A stretch of DNA of 64,000 nucleotides from Glycine soja (Eukaryota > Streptophyta > Magnoliopsida > Fabales > Fabaceae): positions 31,272,411-31,336,410 of the forward strand of contig NC_041004.1 in assembly GCF_004193775.1 (NCBI RefSeq), read 5' to 3'. Below the pieces are notes generated by a model. The model made no database searches and was not told where the DNA came from. It saw nothing but the letters and a program-made list of their open reading frames with translations. The translations under genes were made by a program, and so were the position numbers. This document shows positions 21,251 to 33,690 of this stretch, piece by piece (positions within the stretch are counted from its first letter, which is position 1; the number at the start of each line of letters is the position of its first letter).

Positions 21251-24158
21251 ACACTAATTGTTTCATTTTTAACTTTCAAATAATAGGTTGCCCACTAGAT
21301 GCAAAACGCCTTCAATCTCTCTGGTTCCAATGGTCTAGCATCATTGAAATACTGCATGATACAGTAAAGCATAAGTTAATAATATATAATACCAATCATA
21401 ACAAAATGAAATATGTTTGAATTAAACAATTACCGTTTCTCAATTATTCTTGAAACTTCCTAAGATTATAGTTGGCATCCAGTGCATCATGTAATACCTA
21501 CACTCAGTGCTTCCTTTTTGTCTATTACACTAAATACATTATGAAATTTATTTATTCAATGTTAAGTACAAATTAGACTACATAGTATTAAAATATAACT
21601 AGAAGCATTGTTTAAATGACTTCCTTTAACAACAATCCACCTAGCAGTAGCCTTGGACTTACTTTGTGAAGTATCATCAAGTCCTTTCAAAGCATTGTTC
21701 TATACAAACATGGATGGGTATTGTACAATTAAAATATTGATGTTCCCGACCAATGCTAATGCAAATGTATTGAAAAATAGAACTAACTTGTTAATTATTC
21801 CTTTAAGGTAGTTGTCTGGCCTATTATGCAATGAACAAAACCAGATGACAACATTTTCTTTAGGCAAAATGATTGCCATCTGCCAATGTGCACTGCAGTG
21901 CAAAACAATACAAGTTATTAGAATATTATACATTATTTAAATCCATTTGTTCAGTTTAAATTACCCATTCAAGTAGGCTCTTAGGTACACATCTCTCTTT
22001 GAATTCTGCATCCAATTCTTAATGTAACTTTCTGATTCAAATTAGGATTGTCCAGATCTCTGTATGGACTATGGCTCAAGGAATCCATACACATCGACAT
22101 TCCCCACTCACATACTTGTCTCAGTCATATGTCTATTGTTGTTAAAATAAAGTAAATTATGTATGAATTTAAAACAATAATTTAGGTAATAAACAATAAT
22201 GTAAACTGACTTACAGAATCCACAACTGTATAACAGAGATGCTGAGACATTGACCACCGTGTGTTATTTTAGACAGATCTTCATGCTTTATGTACAAGGG
22301 GAAGTTGTCATTAAACACCCCAAACACGGTAGCATCCCACATAACCTGCAACAACTTAAGAAAAAGTTTTGGAATGGTCAATGTCATCATAAATAGGGAA
22401 TCATCGACATCATGATCCGGCCTATTTGCAGGTTTCGCCAGTCCCACAGCTCCCTATTTATCCAACACAGGTAATTGAACACTTTAATTGAAAATAAAAA
22501 TTTAATGACACTGAAATACCTGTTCTGATAAACGCTTGACAAGATGTGTAGGCCAAGCAACAAAGGTATTAAGTGTCTACCCCACTAACTGAACCTCTTC
22601 AGTGGGTACAGGAATGAGAGCATTTACATCTCTAACTTCCTCAACACCAACCTTGACTTGATCATGGTGTAAAGGGATGTTGTGAATGGTTGTCGACCCC
22701 TCATAAAGTCTTCCTAGGGCAACTAGGCGGGGAGGATTTTCTTCAACGTACAACCCGCATTTCTCTTAGTCACCCGCGTCTAGATCATTCCCTGAGGGAT
22801 CAACACAACTCTCCTTTGTGCTGACACGAGTAGCTAAATGACCAACCTCAGGCTCAGGAGGCAGTGCAAGTTTTTGTGATTGCATCTGCAATTGAAATTG
22901 GGACTACATCTGGCTGAAGGACAACATTAGTTGTCGAGTCACTTTTTCTGCGATCAACTCCTCCAGTTGGTCCTTGATTTTTTGCATCAGCTACTTCAGG
23001 TCTTTGATGCGGAAGGTCCTTGGAGCTGGTCAAAAGTATTGTTTGATCGTGACACCGGCTCCAGCAGCACGCACATGACCATGGTGTTCTGGTTGCCCAA
23101 TGGCAGCAGTCAGTACATCCTAACGTCCATGGACAACAAAGGAACACATTTATAATTTACTCAATCAAAAAATAAACATAAATAATTGCAATTCACAATT
23201 GAAAGTGACTTACAATCTTGTCAACAATTTCCTTAGCTACCTTAGAAGTCATTTGCCCAGTTTTATTGGTGCGGGTCATCTTCCACTTTACGTGTCGTCT
23301 GATGGGAGATGGAGGATCAATGACAGTGTTAGTGCTTCCAAATTTAGTAGCTTCCTCTAGTTGTTTCTTTTTCTTCTCCTTCATCAACTTGTTTTCTAGA
23401 AATTCATAACCCCCATGAAACAACACGTGAGGGGCACTATTTTGTTTTTGGATGGCCTGTGCCTTTTTTTGCACATCCTGTAAAAACTAAAGATTATCAA
23501 AAGTTATCATTACTCATGATAATAAGTAAATTTAAAGTTTAAAACAATGAAAACCACAAAGTTACCTCCCACGAAGGGTCTCTGCGGCTCTAACAAAATT
23601 GGGCCCACTTCTCCTTGCTAATGTCATACTTTTCGCATACAATGTCATCGACACTGTCCTTGTCGGCTGCAAGTGCCCATTTCGACATCAAATCAGACTT
23701 AAACTATCTTCACTGCTCCTTGACAGTCTGAAGTATTTTCTTTTTTGTTATCAGATCAGATGCTTCAGGGATATTAAATTCAACCTGAAAATGAAAATTA
23801 CATTTTATTATTACTAAATTACGATTTTATTATTAATCAACAAACAAACAACATTTAACTAAAATACTTGAATATCCTCTCATATCAAATCCTTTTGAGC
23901 AGCATGGACTTGTTTCCAATTCTCGTATGTGACATCCACCTTATCACGAGCGACGATCCCCAAATATGTTCTTAACTTCTTTCTGTGGGGACCGTCAGCT
24001 TTCTTGATCATAGGATCCACATGGACCAGGGGTTTCTCTACCCCAACTGGTCTAGTCGCCAATGATCTTAGGCATGTGGCTTTTCTTATCCGCTTCAAGG
24101 TAGACGGCGAATATGATGTTGCGTCAGTAAGAGGAGGAAAGCTGGGTGGTGTAGCCAT
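21230..24158 (-). pseudogene. CACTA second ORF: plant transposase-like plus Ulp1-like domain
   Basis: Read on the minus strand from the ATG at 24,158, degenerate frames match the soybean CACTA-associated protein with an N-terminal Ptta/En/Spm plant transposase domain (PF03004 type). Segments in order are MATPPSFPPLTDATSYSPST, KLRTYLGIVARDKVDVTYEN, SKWALAADKDSVDD, a Lys-rich helix (23,474-23,193) with PPSPIRRHVKWKMTR, a Gln-rich linker, then a C-terminal Ulp1-type cysteine protease-like domain. That domain includes AHWQMAIILPKENVVIWFCS (about 21,900-21,840) with the His-Trp pair, and STECRYYMMHWM (about 21,490) with the putative catalytic Cys. Many stops and frameshifts break it, and several introns may exist. 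The role of this ORF is probably DNA binding to subterminal repeats. Confidence 0.75.
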
Positions 24159-24951
24159 TTGCCTATAAAGAAAAAAAACATTAATTTTCAACATTATCAC
24201 AAAACTCAATAACTTATGTAATTGAATGGACTGAAATGAAGCTCATAATAAAAAAAATACATTAGACGATGTTAATTAATTATCCTTCATCATGATCATT
24301 ATGATTAGCATGAACTGTTGGAAAATAAAAAAAATGAAGGAAAATAAATACAAAGAAGATGCACAGTCTTGAATTAAATAACAAAATAACAATAGCAAAA
24401 TAAATTTAATTGACAACACATGAATAATGCATTATAACATACACTAAGCACTAGGAAAAAAAATAAATTAGGGGAAGAAAGATATAGTCTGGGTTGAAGC
24501 GCTTAAACGCTATCCTTAAAGAGAAAACACCCCCAATGCACGGGTAAAAAATTCTGATTGCGCTCCTCTCCCAAGATACGACAACCCGTTGGTTCCGATC
24601 GTGTGCAGCGAAAGGATCCCCAAACCTTATGAACACCAATGCTTTTACTCTCAAGAAATAAATTATTTTATAAGAAAAAAAATAGAAAATTTTGGGAGAA
24701 AGGGATAAGACTGTAGCTCTGTCATGATTTTAGAAATGAGGAAAGAGAATATATAGGCACAGGTCACCTTAAGCAACAAACAAAATATGGCCGTTGGAAA
24801 TATGACCGTTGGAAACTAACCTACAGTTGTCAAAACAAATCTAACAAACTAGTTGACTCATTAAAACAAAATCTTAAGAAAATCTAAAATAAATATTTTA
24901 TTTTATAACATGGAATTAATATATATTTATAAATTTTAAATTAAAACACAA

Positions 24952-26784
24952 TGTAGAAGCAAAGCTTCATGGTGAATCAAAGGTGATTCAAAGGTGTTTT
25001 GATGATAACAATGATGATAACAAAAGATGATGACAAAGGTGATGACAAAAAGCTCAAAGTTCAATCAAAGAACAACTCAAGTGAATCAAAGATCAATCAA
25101 AGAATAACTCAAGAGTTCAAGATAAGAATCAAGAAAAATTCAAGACTCAAGAAGAAAGTTTAGAGTCAAGAATCAAGATTCAAGGTTCAAGATCTCAAGA
25201 ATCAAGAACAAGATTCAAGACTCAAGACTCAAGATTCAAGAATCAAGAGAGGGCTTAATCAAGATTGTTGGATCGAGTGGCCTCAGAATAATTAAGAAGG
25301 AGGGGTTGAATTAATTATTCCTAAACCTTTACTAATTAAAAATTTCTTCTTCTAATGCTTTTACTAAATTGTTAAGAAAATGAGGAGTAGAAGAGAAACT
25401 TAACATAAAGTAAAAGCGGGAATTAAATGCACAGCAGAAAGTAAAACAGTAGGGAAGAAGGAAACAAACACACAAGAGTTTTTATACTGGTTCGGCAACA
25501 ACCCGTGCCTACATCCAGTCCCCAAGCGACCTGCGGTCCTTGAGATTTCTTTCAACCTTGTAAAAATCCTTTTACAAGCAAAGATCCACAAGGGATGTAC
25601 CCTTCCTTGTTCTCTTTGAACCTAGTGGATGTACCCTCCACTAGAACTGATCCACAAGAGATGTACCCTCTCTTGTTCTCAGTCAAACCCAAGTAGATGT
25701 ACCCTCTACTTGTACCACAAAGGATGTACCCTCCAATCTGTTGAGACAAAGATCTCAGGCGGTTAAACCTTTGATACTTTGTGAATGGGGATACAAAAGA
25801 ATTCTCAGGCGGTTAGTCCTTTGAACACTTTTGTATTAGGGAAAGGGAAGAATCAAAAGAATTCTCAGACTGTGTCGTTTTGAATTCCTTGACAAGGGAG
25901 AAGGGAGACACAAAAGAATTCAGGCGGTTTGTCCTTTGTTCTTTTGGAAAAGGGAGAAGAGAGACACAAAAAGAATTCAGGCGGTTAGTCCTTGGCGAAT
26001 TCTTTTTGGCATAGGGAGAGGAGAATGAAAAGATGAATAGCACAAGTTTTCATTTGAAAACTTGTTCTATTCATCTTTTCATTCTCTTCTCCCTTTGCAA
26101 AAAAGAATTCGCCAAGGACTAACCGCCTGAATTCTTTTTATGTCTCTCTTCTCCCTTTTCCAAAAGAACAAAGGGCTAACCGCCTTAATTCTTTTGTGTC
26201 TCCCTTCTCCCTTGTCAAAGAATTCAATAAGACACAGTCTGAGAATTCTTTTGATTCTTCCCTTTCCCTAATACAAAAGTGTTCAAAGGACTAACCGCCT
26301 GAGAATTTTTTTGTATCACCGTTCACAAAGTATCAAGGGTTAACAGCCTGAGATCTTTGTCTCAACACATTGGAGGGTACATCCTTTCTGGTACAAGTAG
26401 AGGGTACATCTACTTGGGTTTGACTGAGAACAAGAGATGGTACATCTCTTGTGGATCAGTTCTAGTAGAGGGTACATCCACTAGGTTCAAAGAGAACAAG
26501 GGAGGGCACATCCCTTGTGGATCTTTGCTTGTAAAAGGATTTTTACAAGGTTGAAAGAAATCAGTATAAAAACTCTTGTGTGTTTGTTTCCTTCTTCCCT
26601 ACTCTTTTACTTTCCGTTGTGCATTTAATTTCCGCTTTTACTTTCTGTTAAGTTTCTCTTCTACTCCTCATTCTCTTAACAATTTAGTAAAAGCCTTAGA
26701 AGAGTAATTTTTTAATTAGTAAAGGTTTATGAATAATTAATTGAACCCCCCTTCTTAATCATTCTGAGGCCACTCGATCCAATA
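24952..26784 (+). mobile_element. LTR with internal 1.5-kb inverted duplication (hairpin)
   Basis: An insertion beginning TGTAGAAGCAAAG and ending CACTCGATCCAATA is flanked by CACAA on both sides (24,947-24,951 and 26,785-26,789). It lies inside the Copia 3' LTR. Its first 310 bases are an LTR beginning like the solo LTR at 3,349, with a degenerate AAGATTCAAGA-rich tract at 25,080-25,255. From 25,262 the sequence is the reverse complement of the LTR 3' half, which then follows forward from about 26,053 to 26,784. The arms (about 780 and 730 bases) pair around CAAGTTTTCATTTGAAAACT near 26,045-26,064. The left arm keeps about 60 bases (25,485-25,545) missing from the right arm. Confidence 0.85.
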
Positions 26785-26802
26785 CACAAATATTTACCAA
26801 CA

Positions 26803-28750
26803 TTCCCCCACATAATTTAAAATTTTAAAATATATTTTCTGAAAGATAATTTGTTTAAAAATATAAGAGAAAGAGCATGTGATATTGTATTTCGGTATAA
26901 GGAACCTTCCGGGTTTGAGCCTTATACCTAGTGTTTATGAACTTCCATCTGAGAAAAATGTAGTGACTTGATTGTCTTGAACTACATATTCTTTAACCGG
27001 ACTGTAGTACACAACCCCTATAATATCGGTGTTCAATTAGGTTCTAATCAGTGGTAGCGCGTTACACAGCCTTGCGCTTGTATCTTGTTTCGTGAGTGTC
27101 CCTTAGAGATTAGCCCATATCTCACAGTGGCGGCCCCACCACCACACTCACTAGGTGAATCCTCAAAGAGTGAGTTGTGACCCCCACCCCTACAATAATT
27201 GTCATCAGACTCATTAAGAGGTATTTTTTAAACCAAAAATACACATATATAAATACCTCAACCTTAATATAGCCACAATTTATAATACACCTCGTCATAG
27301 AAATGAGAAACGGAACAACTCCGCCAAATTTCATTTTGGTGTACTTTAGTCAACAAACAATTTCGTTGTTACCCGTTGAACTCCATTCATGGGATCACCA
27401 ATCACACGGAGATGGGTGTCCATTGTTGTAACTAAATAATGGGCTTTAATCTCATTCCCCTCGACAACTCAAATACTTGTTGACATGTCAACCTTTTTGT
27501 AAGCGGATCCGCAATATTATTTTTTGACCTGACAAAGTCAAGAGAAATGACATCATGAGAAATCAAATTTCTTATAGACTTATGTCTCACTCTTAAGTGT
27601 CTTCTTTTTTCATTAAAATTTTGCTTGTCACTTTAGATATAGCAATTTGACTATCACAATACATTGGAATTGGAGGTATACGCTTATTTAACAATGACAA
27701 ATCACATAATACATTTTTAAGAAATTCAGCCTCACTAGTAGCAGTATTTAAAGCAATAATTTTTGTTTTCATGTGAAATAATAATTTGTCTAGTAGATTT
27801 TCATGATACTGCACAACCAGCTAAAGCAAAAACATAACCACTTGTCAATTTTATTTCATCAAAATCAGAACTTCAAGTTTGTATCATTAAATCTCTCAAT
27901 TACTTTCCAATCTACCAACTGCATATGCAATATCAGACAAGCCTAGAGAAGTTTGTCAAATGTAATAAAGAACCGATACTTTGAGAATATTTATGTGAAG
28001 AAAATCCTTTACTCAAATTTTTCTTTAACTTGATGGATGAGTCATAAGGAGTAGAAACATGTTTCACATCAAAATAATTAAACTTCTTTAATATATAGCT
28101 TTTCAACATAATAAGATTGGGTAAAAAATCATACCATCATTTTTCTCTATAAGCTTAATACCCAAAATCACATCTACACAACCAAGGTCTTTCATATCAA
28201 AATTTTTAGACAAGAAAAACTTCACATCATTTATGAAATTCATTTACTACCAAATATCAATATGTTATCTAGATACAAACATAAAATGACACGTTCGTTA
28301 TTATTAAACTATTTCACATACACACATTTATCACTATCATTAATTTGAAAATCATACAAAAGAATAACTTAATCAAACTTTTGTGTCAATGCTTTGGAGC
28401 TTGTTTCAAACCATACAAAGATTTAACAATTTATTTTTCAAGAAAAAATATTTTCAAAGAAAGTCACATCTCTAGACTCCATAATGGTACCATTAGAAAT
28501 TTCAGATACTTCTGAATTAATAACTAAGAATCTATAAGTAGTATTATGTAAAAAATATCCAACAAAATATAATTAATATTTTTTTTCAATTTTCCTTTTC
28601 TTATTAATAGGGATATTAACCTTTACTAGACCCCCACACTTTAAGATATTTCAGATTTGGTTCTCTTTTTCTCCATAGCTCATAAAGATTTTTCTTTTGT
28701 TTATAAGGTACTCTTTTAAGAATACGACATGCAAAATATAAAGTTTCACC
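26803..28750 (-). pseudogene. Copia pol remnant (integrase end, RT, RNase H)
   Basis: On the minus strand a Copia polyprotein is readable in pieces. EPNLKYLKVWG (about 28,660) is the integrase end. KSLYGLKQAPK (about 28,420) and a mutated form of the YVDD-type box (about 28,270) are reverse transcriptase. YAVGRLES (about 27,910), IIALNTATSEAEFLKNVL (27,770-27,700) and MYCDSQIAI are RNase H. VRHKSIRNLISHDVISLDFV and NNIADPLTK (about 27,590-27,500) are the C-terminus. Stops occur throughout. Protease and gag were not recognised between 28,750 and 29,329. Confidence 0.8.
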
Positions 28751-29880
28751 AAAGTGTTTATTTTATTATTTTTGTGTGTTATATTTTCACAGGCTTATCT
28801 TTTATCAATGAGTTATAAATAAAGAGACAATCAGTCAACATGTAACAACAAAATACTTGCAGTAGTAATAATAACGTTAAACAATAAAAATTAAAAACCA
28901 AACAACAAATGTCCTGATTTTAAAGACTTGTGTTCACAGGATCATTTGACCAAGTAAAAGATAGTTTTCTAATATATAAGAATGAAATTATAAGTATGCT
29001 TTTAGTTTTTCACATAAACTAATTCTAAAAGCATTCTCTCTTCAAAACCATCATTAATGAAGAAAATATATTTTAAATTTCAAATTATAAGAAAATATTT
29101 TTCAAGAATCTCTCACTAATGTAAAATTTAAGGAAATGAAATAATATAATAAAACATTTTTAATAAAGCATAATACATTGTGTCTTCATCCACTAATTTT
29201 TCAGACTTACTAAAAGGGGAGTCAATCATATTCATGACAGATATTTTGGTAAAATAAAATGCTACTGCAGAAAAGACTATGCAAGAAGAAAGTGATAACT
29301 AATTTTTCTCTCTAAGACTGTTGGAAAATAAAACAAAAATGAAGGAAAATAAATACGAAGAAGATGCACAGTCTTGAATTAAATAACAAAATAACAGTAG
29401 CAAAATAAATTTAATTGACAACACATGAATAATGCATTATAACATACACTAAGCACAAGGAAAAAAATAAATTAGGGGAAGAAAGATATAGCCTGGGTTG
29501 AAGCGCGTAAACACTATCCTTAGAGAGAAAACGCCCCCACTGCACGAGTAAAAAATTCTGATTGCGCTCCTCTCCCAAGATACGACAACTCGTTGGTTCC
29601 GATCGTGTGCAGCGAAAGGATCCCCAAACCTTATGAACACCAATGCTTTTACTCTCAAGAAATAAATTATTTTATAAGAAAAAAAATAGAAAATTTTGGG
29701 AGAAAGGGATGAGACTGGAGCTCTGTCATGTTTTTGGAAAGGAGGAAAGAGAATATATAGGCACAGGTCACCTTAAGCAACAAACAAAATATGACCATTG
29801 GAAATATGACCGTTGAAAACTAACCTACAGTTGTCAAAACAAATCTAACAAACTAGTTGACTCATTAAAACAAAATCTAA

Positions 29881-30063
29881 CTTCTTTCTATGGGGACCGT
29901 CGGCTTTCTTGATCGTAGGATCCACATGGACCAGGGGTCTCTCTACCCCAACTGGTCTAGTCGCCAATGATCTTAGGCGTGTGGCTTTTCTTATCCGCTT
30001 CAAGGTAGACGATGAATATGATGTTGCGTCAGTAGGAGGAGGAAAGCTGGGTGGTGTAGCCAT
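29881..30063 (-). pseudogene. Duplicated start of the CACTA second ORF
   Basis: The minus-strand frame from the ATG at 30,063 repeats the first about 60 codons of the copy at 24,158 (MATPPSFPPPTDATSYSSST, then RPVGVERPLVHVD), and ends at the junction with the Copia LTR at 29,880. Part of the 345-bp duplicated flank. Confidence 0.8.
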
Positions 30064-30165
30064 TTGCCTATAAAGAAAAAAACATTAATTTTCAACATTA
30101 TCACAAAACTCAATAACTTATGTAATTGAATGGACTGAAATGAAGCGCATAATTAAAAAAATACA

Positions 30166-30486
30166 TTAGACGATGTTAATTAATTCTCCTTCGTCATGAT
30201 CATTACGATTAGCATGAACATCGTCAGCTTCTTCTTCTCCAACGACGTTAAGCAACATTTGTGTGGACAAAGGACTAACATAAGTATCAAAGTATGAATC
30301 ATCATCTTCAACATTAGCACCAATTGTTTTTCCGTATAGAATCACTGACCACCTTTCATCACAAGGGTCTTGAACATAAAATACTTGTTTAGCTTGTTCT
30401 ACCATGATGAAAGGGTCATTCTGGTAAGCGAGTTTCTTTAGATCTACCAACGTAAATCCTACATCAATCATCATTCCCAAAAACAT
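30166..30486 (-). pseudogene. CACTA transposase C-terminal end (DUF4216-type)
   Basis: A 106-codon minus-strand frame contains GFTLVDLKKLAYQNDPFIMV, then EQAKQVFYVQDPCDERWSVI and an acidic tail ending NDHDEGELINIV. This is the last part of plant CACTA TnpD-type transposases (DUF4216 region). The upstream Transposase_21 core is absent from 30,490-33,260, so only the 3' end of the gene remains. It lies just upstream of the second ORF, the normal order in CACTA elements. Confidence 0.75.
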
Positions 30487-33261
30487 TAGAATAAAACTTC
30501 TTCACCTACATCAATAATCAACCATATTGCTAACATGTGACATACAAAAGTTGATTGACAAACTTACTAACAATTCAAGAAACAAACTAGTGTGAAGTTG
30601 GGTTGGAGTGGGAGCAAGGAAGTCAAGGCTCAACAGAAAACCAAGCAAGTGAAGACACCCCAAAGATGCTAGAAACAGTGAAATCAACAACTTTGATCAC
30701 AAACTCAAAATTAACAATTAAAAGAACTAACAAATAGATAGTAATATCTAATGGTTTCAACCATCCAACGATTATTATTACGCTAAATTTTATTGATATG
30801 CATGTGAAACACAACGCAAATTAAAAAATGAAATGAAAGTATGAGTCTTTATGTTTCAAAATGACTTGTAATTCAATTGAATTTATATATTGAATTTGTG
30901 GGAGAGAATTTGAGTTTGATTATTATAAAGTATACTTTTGAAAATAGAAGATTAACTTTAAGTATACCTGTCTCTTCCTATGATATTTTTAACTAAAAGT
31001 CAATTAATTTAGTCGAGTTATCCTTGTAGAATTCATTTATGCAATCATACCTAGTTATATTATGCAAATTTCCTTAATCCATTTTGAGTATGTGTGATGC
31101 CCTAGTAGGATTTTTGTATGGGGACATGAGAGTTATAGTCAGAAAATTCATATGGTCTCATGGAATACCACTTACAACCTAAACCATACAGTATTTTTGG
31201 TATTCGTAGAGCACTGGGTATGCATAGTCATTTTTAGACTTGTAAAACCATGTTGAAGCAAGCCTCTACAGACATACATAGAGTTTGCTAACTAGAACCT
31301 TAACAGCCCCTTTAGACTTTACAGGGTATGAATAGTCATTTTTAGACAAACCTCTACAGACATACATAGAGTCTTAGGCAAAACTCTACAGGGTATGAAT
31401 AGTCATTTTTAGACTGTGTAAAACCTCAATACTAAAGGGGCTATAAGGTGTAAATTGTATAATAGATGAGTTGTATTTCCATGGGTACTGCATATATAGG
31501 CCTGACATTTCCAAAATAAATTCATGTATCCCCACTTCTCTCTCTCACATCTTTATTGTTTTGTGGTTAAGACTTAAGAGGCATGCCAAAGAATAGATAT
31601 GATCCTAATCTAAGCCAATCTTTGAACTTTGTTCATTTTACATCTCTTAGTAAACAGCTATGGTGCTCATTTTCTTTATTAGTGACACATTATTTAATTA
31701 TTTTTCTAGTCTAAATAAAATACAAAAGCAACATTCAAATTTTAATTAAGGCATTTTTTTCATTTTTAAAGCAGGACCTGGTGCTGTAAATTTTATCATA
31801 GATCATGCAAAAGTAGATTGTGTGTTCGTCCAAGAAAAGAAGTTTAAAGAGGTGAAGAAGAAGGAAATTTTTTTAAAAAAAAAAATAATAAATATTCCGC
31901 TTCAGAAAATTTTATAAATCTGAGATTCAGAGCTGCAGTTCATAGGTTCTTACTTAGTTTCTATACCATTTGCAGCTTTTAAATCCTGAATGTAAATCCC
32001 CAAAGCGACTGAAAGGTACATTTAATTAGGTGTTTCAATTTCAATGTTTATGTGCTCGAGCTAACAGAACAATTAAATGAATTAAACTAAAATTGATTAT
32101 GGTTACAACCATGGTGTGCTTCACTACATTAATAGAGGAAGAGAAAGCTAAAGCCACAACAATTGGAATTAAGCCATATTCGTGGCATGAATTCTTGCAC
32201 TTGGTTAGTACTTAGTACGTAGGGAATTGGTCATTCAATGCATAAATCATCCATCTATGCTTAGCACTGAATGAAATTGCTATCTTGTATAACTGCTTGG
32301 TTGCTTTCTTTAGTTGCTTGCACATTTTTTGTTTTTATTATGCAATTGTAGAATTTGGTTTGTTTTGTGAAGGTTGGATGCTTGCTCTTTCTAAAAAGTT
32401 TTTCACACGGGATAAATGAGTTACTTTTTTTTCTTTTGTAAAGGTGTTGTGTTATCCATATGAACCTCTTTAATTGAATCATATGCCTTGTATTTTAGTT
32501 TGAACACCCATTTGCAACCTACGCAGTGCTTGCCATCAGGCAAAGGAACTAAAAACCAAGTGTTATTATCCTCTAATCTACTAAATATAGTGTTTTAGGT
32601 ATACAACTTACAAACTAGATGGATGTTAGATTTTTCCACTTTATGCTTTACTTATCCTAACTAATAATTGATGCACACCCATCACCAACTATTAATCCTA
32701 TCATTGGAACAAAGATTGATGAATTTCTAGCCACTGCTTGTTACCATCATGCCACTCAAGGCCAGAATTGATTGAGCAGACAATAAAGACTTGTGAAAAA
32801 TCAAATCATTCTAAAAAGTTCACATTTATCTTTGCTTAAAATGATGTGAGTGCGGATTTCAAGTGAGCACAAAACAGCCCAACACAGAGGAAACACGAAA
32901 ATAGAAAAACAAAGGAAACACGCGATACATCACCCTATACAGTTGCAACATTTTACATGCATGAAGACAGAGGAAACACGCAATACAGAGGAACCATGAA
33001 CACAGAGGAAACACAAAAATAGCAAAATAGCCCAACAACAAAAAGTGAGCTAAAAGAGGAACCACGAAGACATGAAGCTTACCTCAACACCAACAGTGAC
33101 AATGGTAGCGAGACTGGCAGTAAGAACAAAGAGTCGCAAAAGGAACACGTACGCAGAGGCACGACACTCAAAGTTGCGATGAAGACGATGACATGGACGA
33201 CACCAATGCTGCAGTAGAGACGTGAGTGAATTAGGGTGTAGAGTCAATAATATTTTAAAAA
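30487..33261. other. CACTA interior without genes
   Basis: No transposase core or other gene is visible. Local repeats occur: GTATGAATAGTCATTTTTAG at about 31,216, 31,324 and 31,391 interleaved with CCTCTACAGACATACATAG at 31,263 and 31,351, and CAGAGGAAACACG-type units at 32,885-33,020. A short AT-rich run lies near 31,865-31,895. Confidence 0.5.
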
Positions 33262-33687
33262 ATTGAGTTCATTAACATCGGGTTTTTTGGAAAACCCGAT
33301 GTTAACAGAGTGTTGTTTACATTAACATTGGTTTTCTTAAAAAAAATTGATGTTAACTTATAATTTACCAACATAGGTTTGTTCAAAAAACTTATGTTAA
33401 GGAAGTGATGTTAACATTAACATCGGTTTTCTTAAAAAATCGAAAAACCGATGTTAACTTATCATTTTCCAACATCGGATTTTCGAAAAATGGACGTTAT
33501 CGAAGTGATGTTAACATCGGTTTTTTAAAAACCGATGTTACCCTATTGTGTTAACATCGGTTATTTGAAAAACCGATGTTAAGAAAGTCACGTTATTTAC
33601 CATTATGCCACCGTGTTTTTGTTAACATCAATTTTATCAAATACCGATGTTAACTTATCGATGTTAAATCTACATTTTGTAGTAGTG
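33262..33687. repeat. CACTA right subterminal inverted repeats
   Basis: At least five inverted pairs of TTAACATCGGTTTT and AAAACCGATGTTAA lie here, spaced by short unpaired loops, ending with the terminal CATTTTGTAGTAGTG. These are expected binding sites for the CACTA second protein. Confidence 0.85.
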
Positions 33688-33690
33688 TTG

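Larger units (their letters stand above)
24316..29880 (-). mobile_element. Copia LTR retrotransposon inside the CACTA, minus strand
   Basis: The 3' LTR lies at the left (24,316-24,951 plus 26,790-26,802, split by a later insertion). The 5' LTR lies at the right (29,329-29,880), truncated at its outer end by about 100 bases. LTR termini read TGTTGG...CCAACA on the minus strand. A purine tract (minus strand TGTGGGGGAA, 26,812-26,803) precedes the 3' LTR. Decayed pol sequence lies at about 27,430-28,720. No 5-bp target duplication frames the element. Instead about 345 bp of CACTA sequence (23,970-24,315) is repeated on the right (29,881-30,225), so the present structure is a recombination product. 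Confidence 0.82.
19907..33687 (-). mobile_element. Nested CACTA element with TTG target duplication
   Basis: The left end CACTACTAAAAATAGGG at 19,907 and the right end CTACATTTTGTAGTAGTG at 33,687 form short inverted termini of the CACTA type. Both flanks carry TTG (19,904-19,906 and 33,688-33,690), the 3-bp target duplication expected for CACTA. Subterminal arrays of AACATCGGTTTTT and AAAAACCGATGTT lie at both ends. The minus strand holds the decayed second ORF and the tail of the transposase ORF, but the transposase core is missing, so the copy is non-autonomous. The left end is duplicated (20,621). A Copia element occupies 24,316-29,880. Without it and the duplication the CACTA would be about 7.5 kb. 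Confidence 0.85.

Noticed and set aside
21199..21420. Plus-strand 73-codon frame with PLDAKRLQSLWFQW, resembling the end of the CACTA second protein.
   Set aside because: The minus strand of the same DNA gives a much closer and collinear match (RPLEPERLKAF then YYLKVKN), so the plus-strand frame is a complement artefact.
25552..26554. Two mirror-image 65-codon frames (25,552-25,749 minus and 26,357-26,554 plus) with nearly the same peptide.
   Set aside because: They are the same piece of LTR read on the two arms of the hairpin. The peptide is made of a short repeat (GGATGTACCCTC type) and has no protein character.
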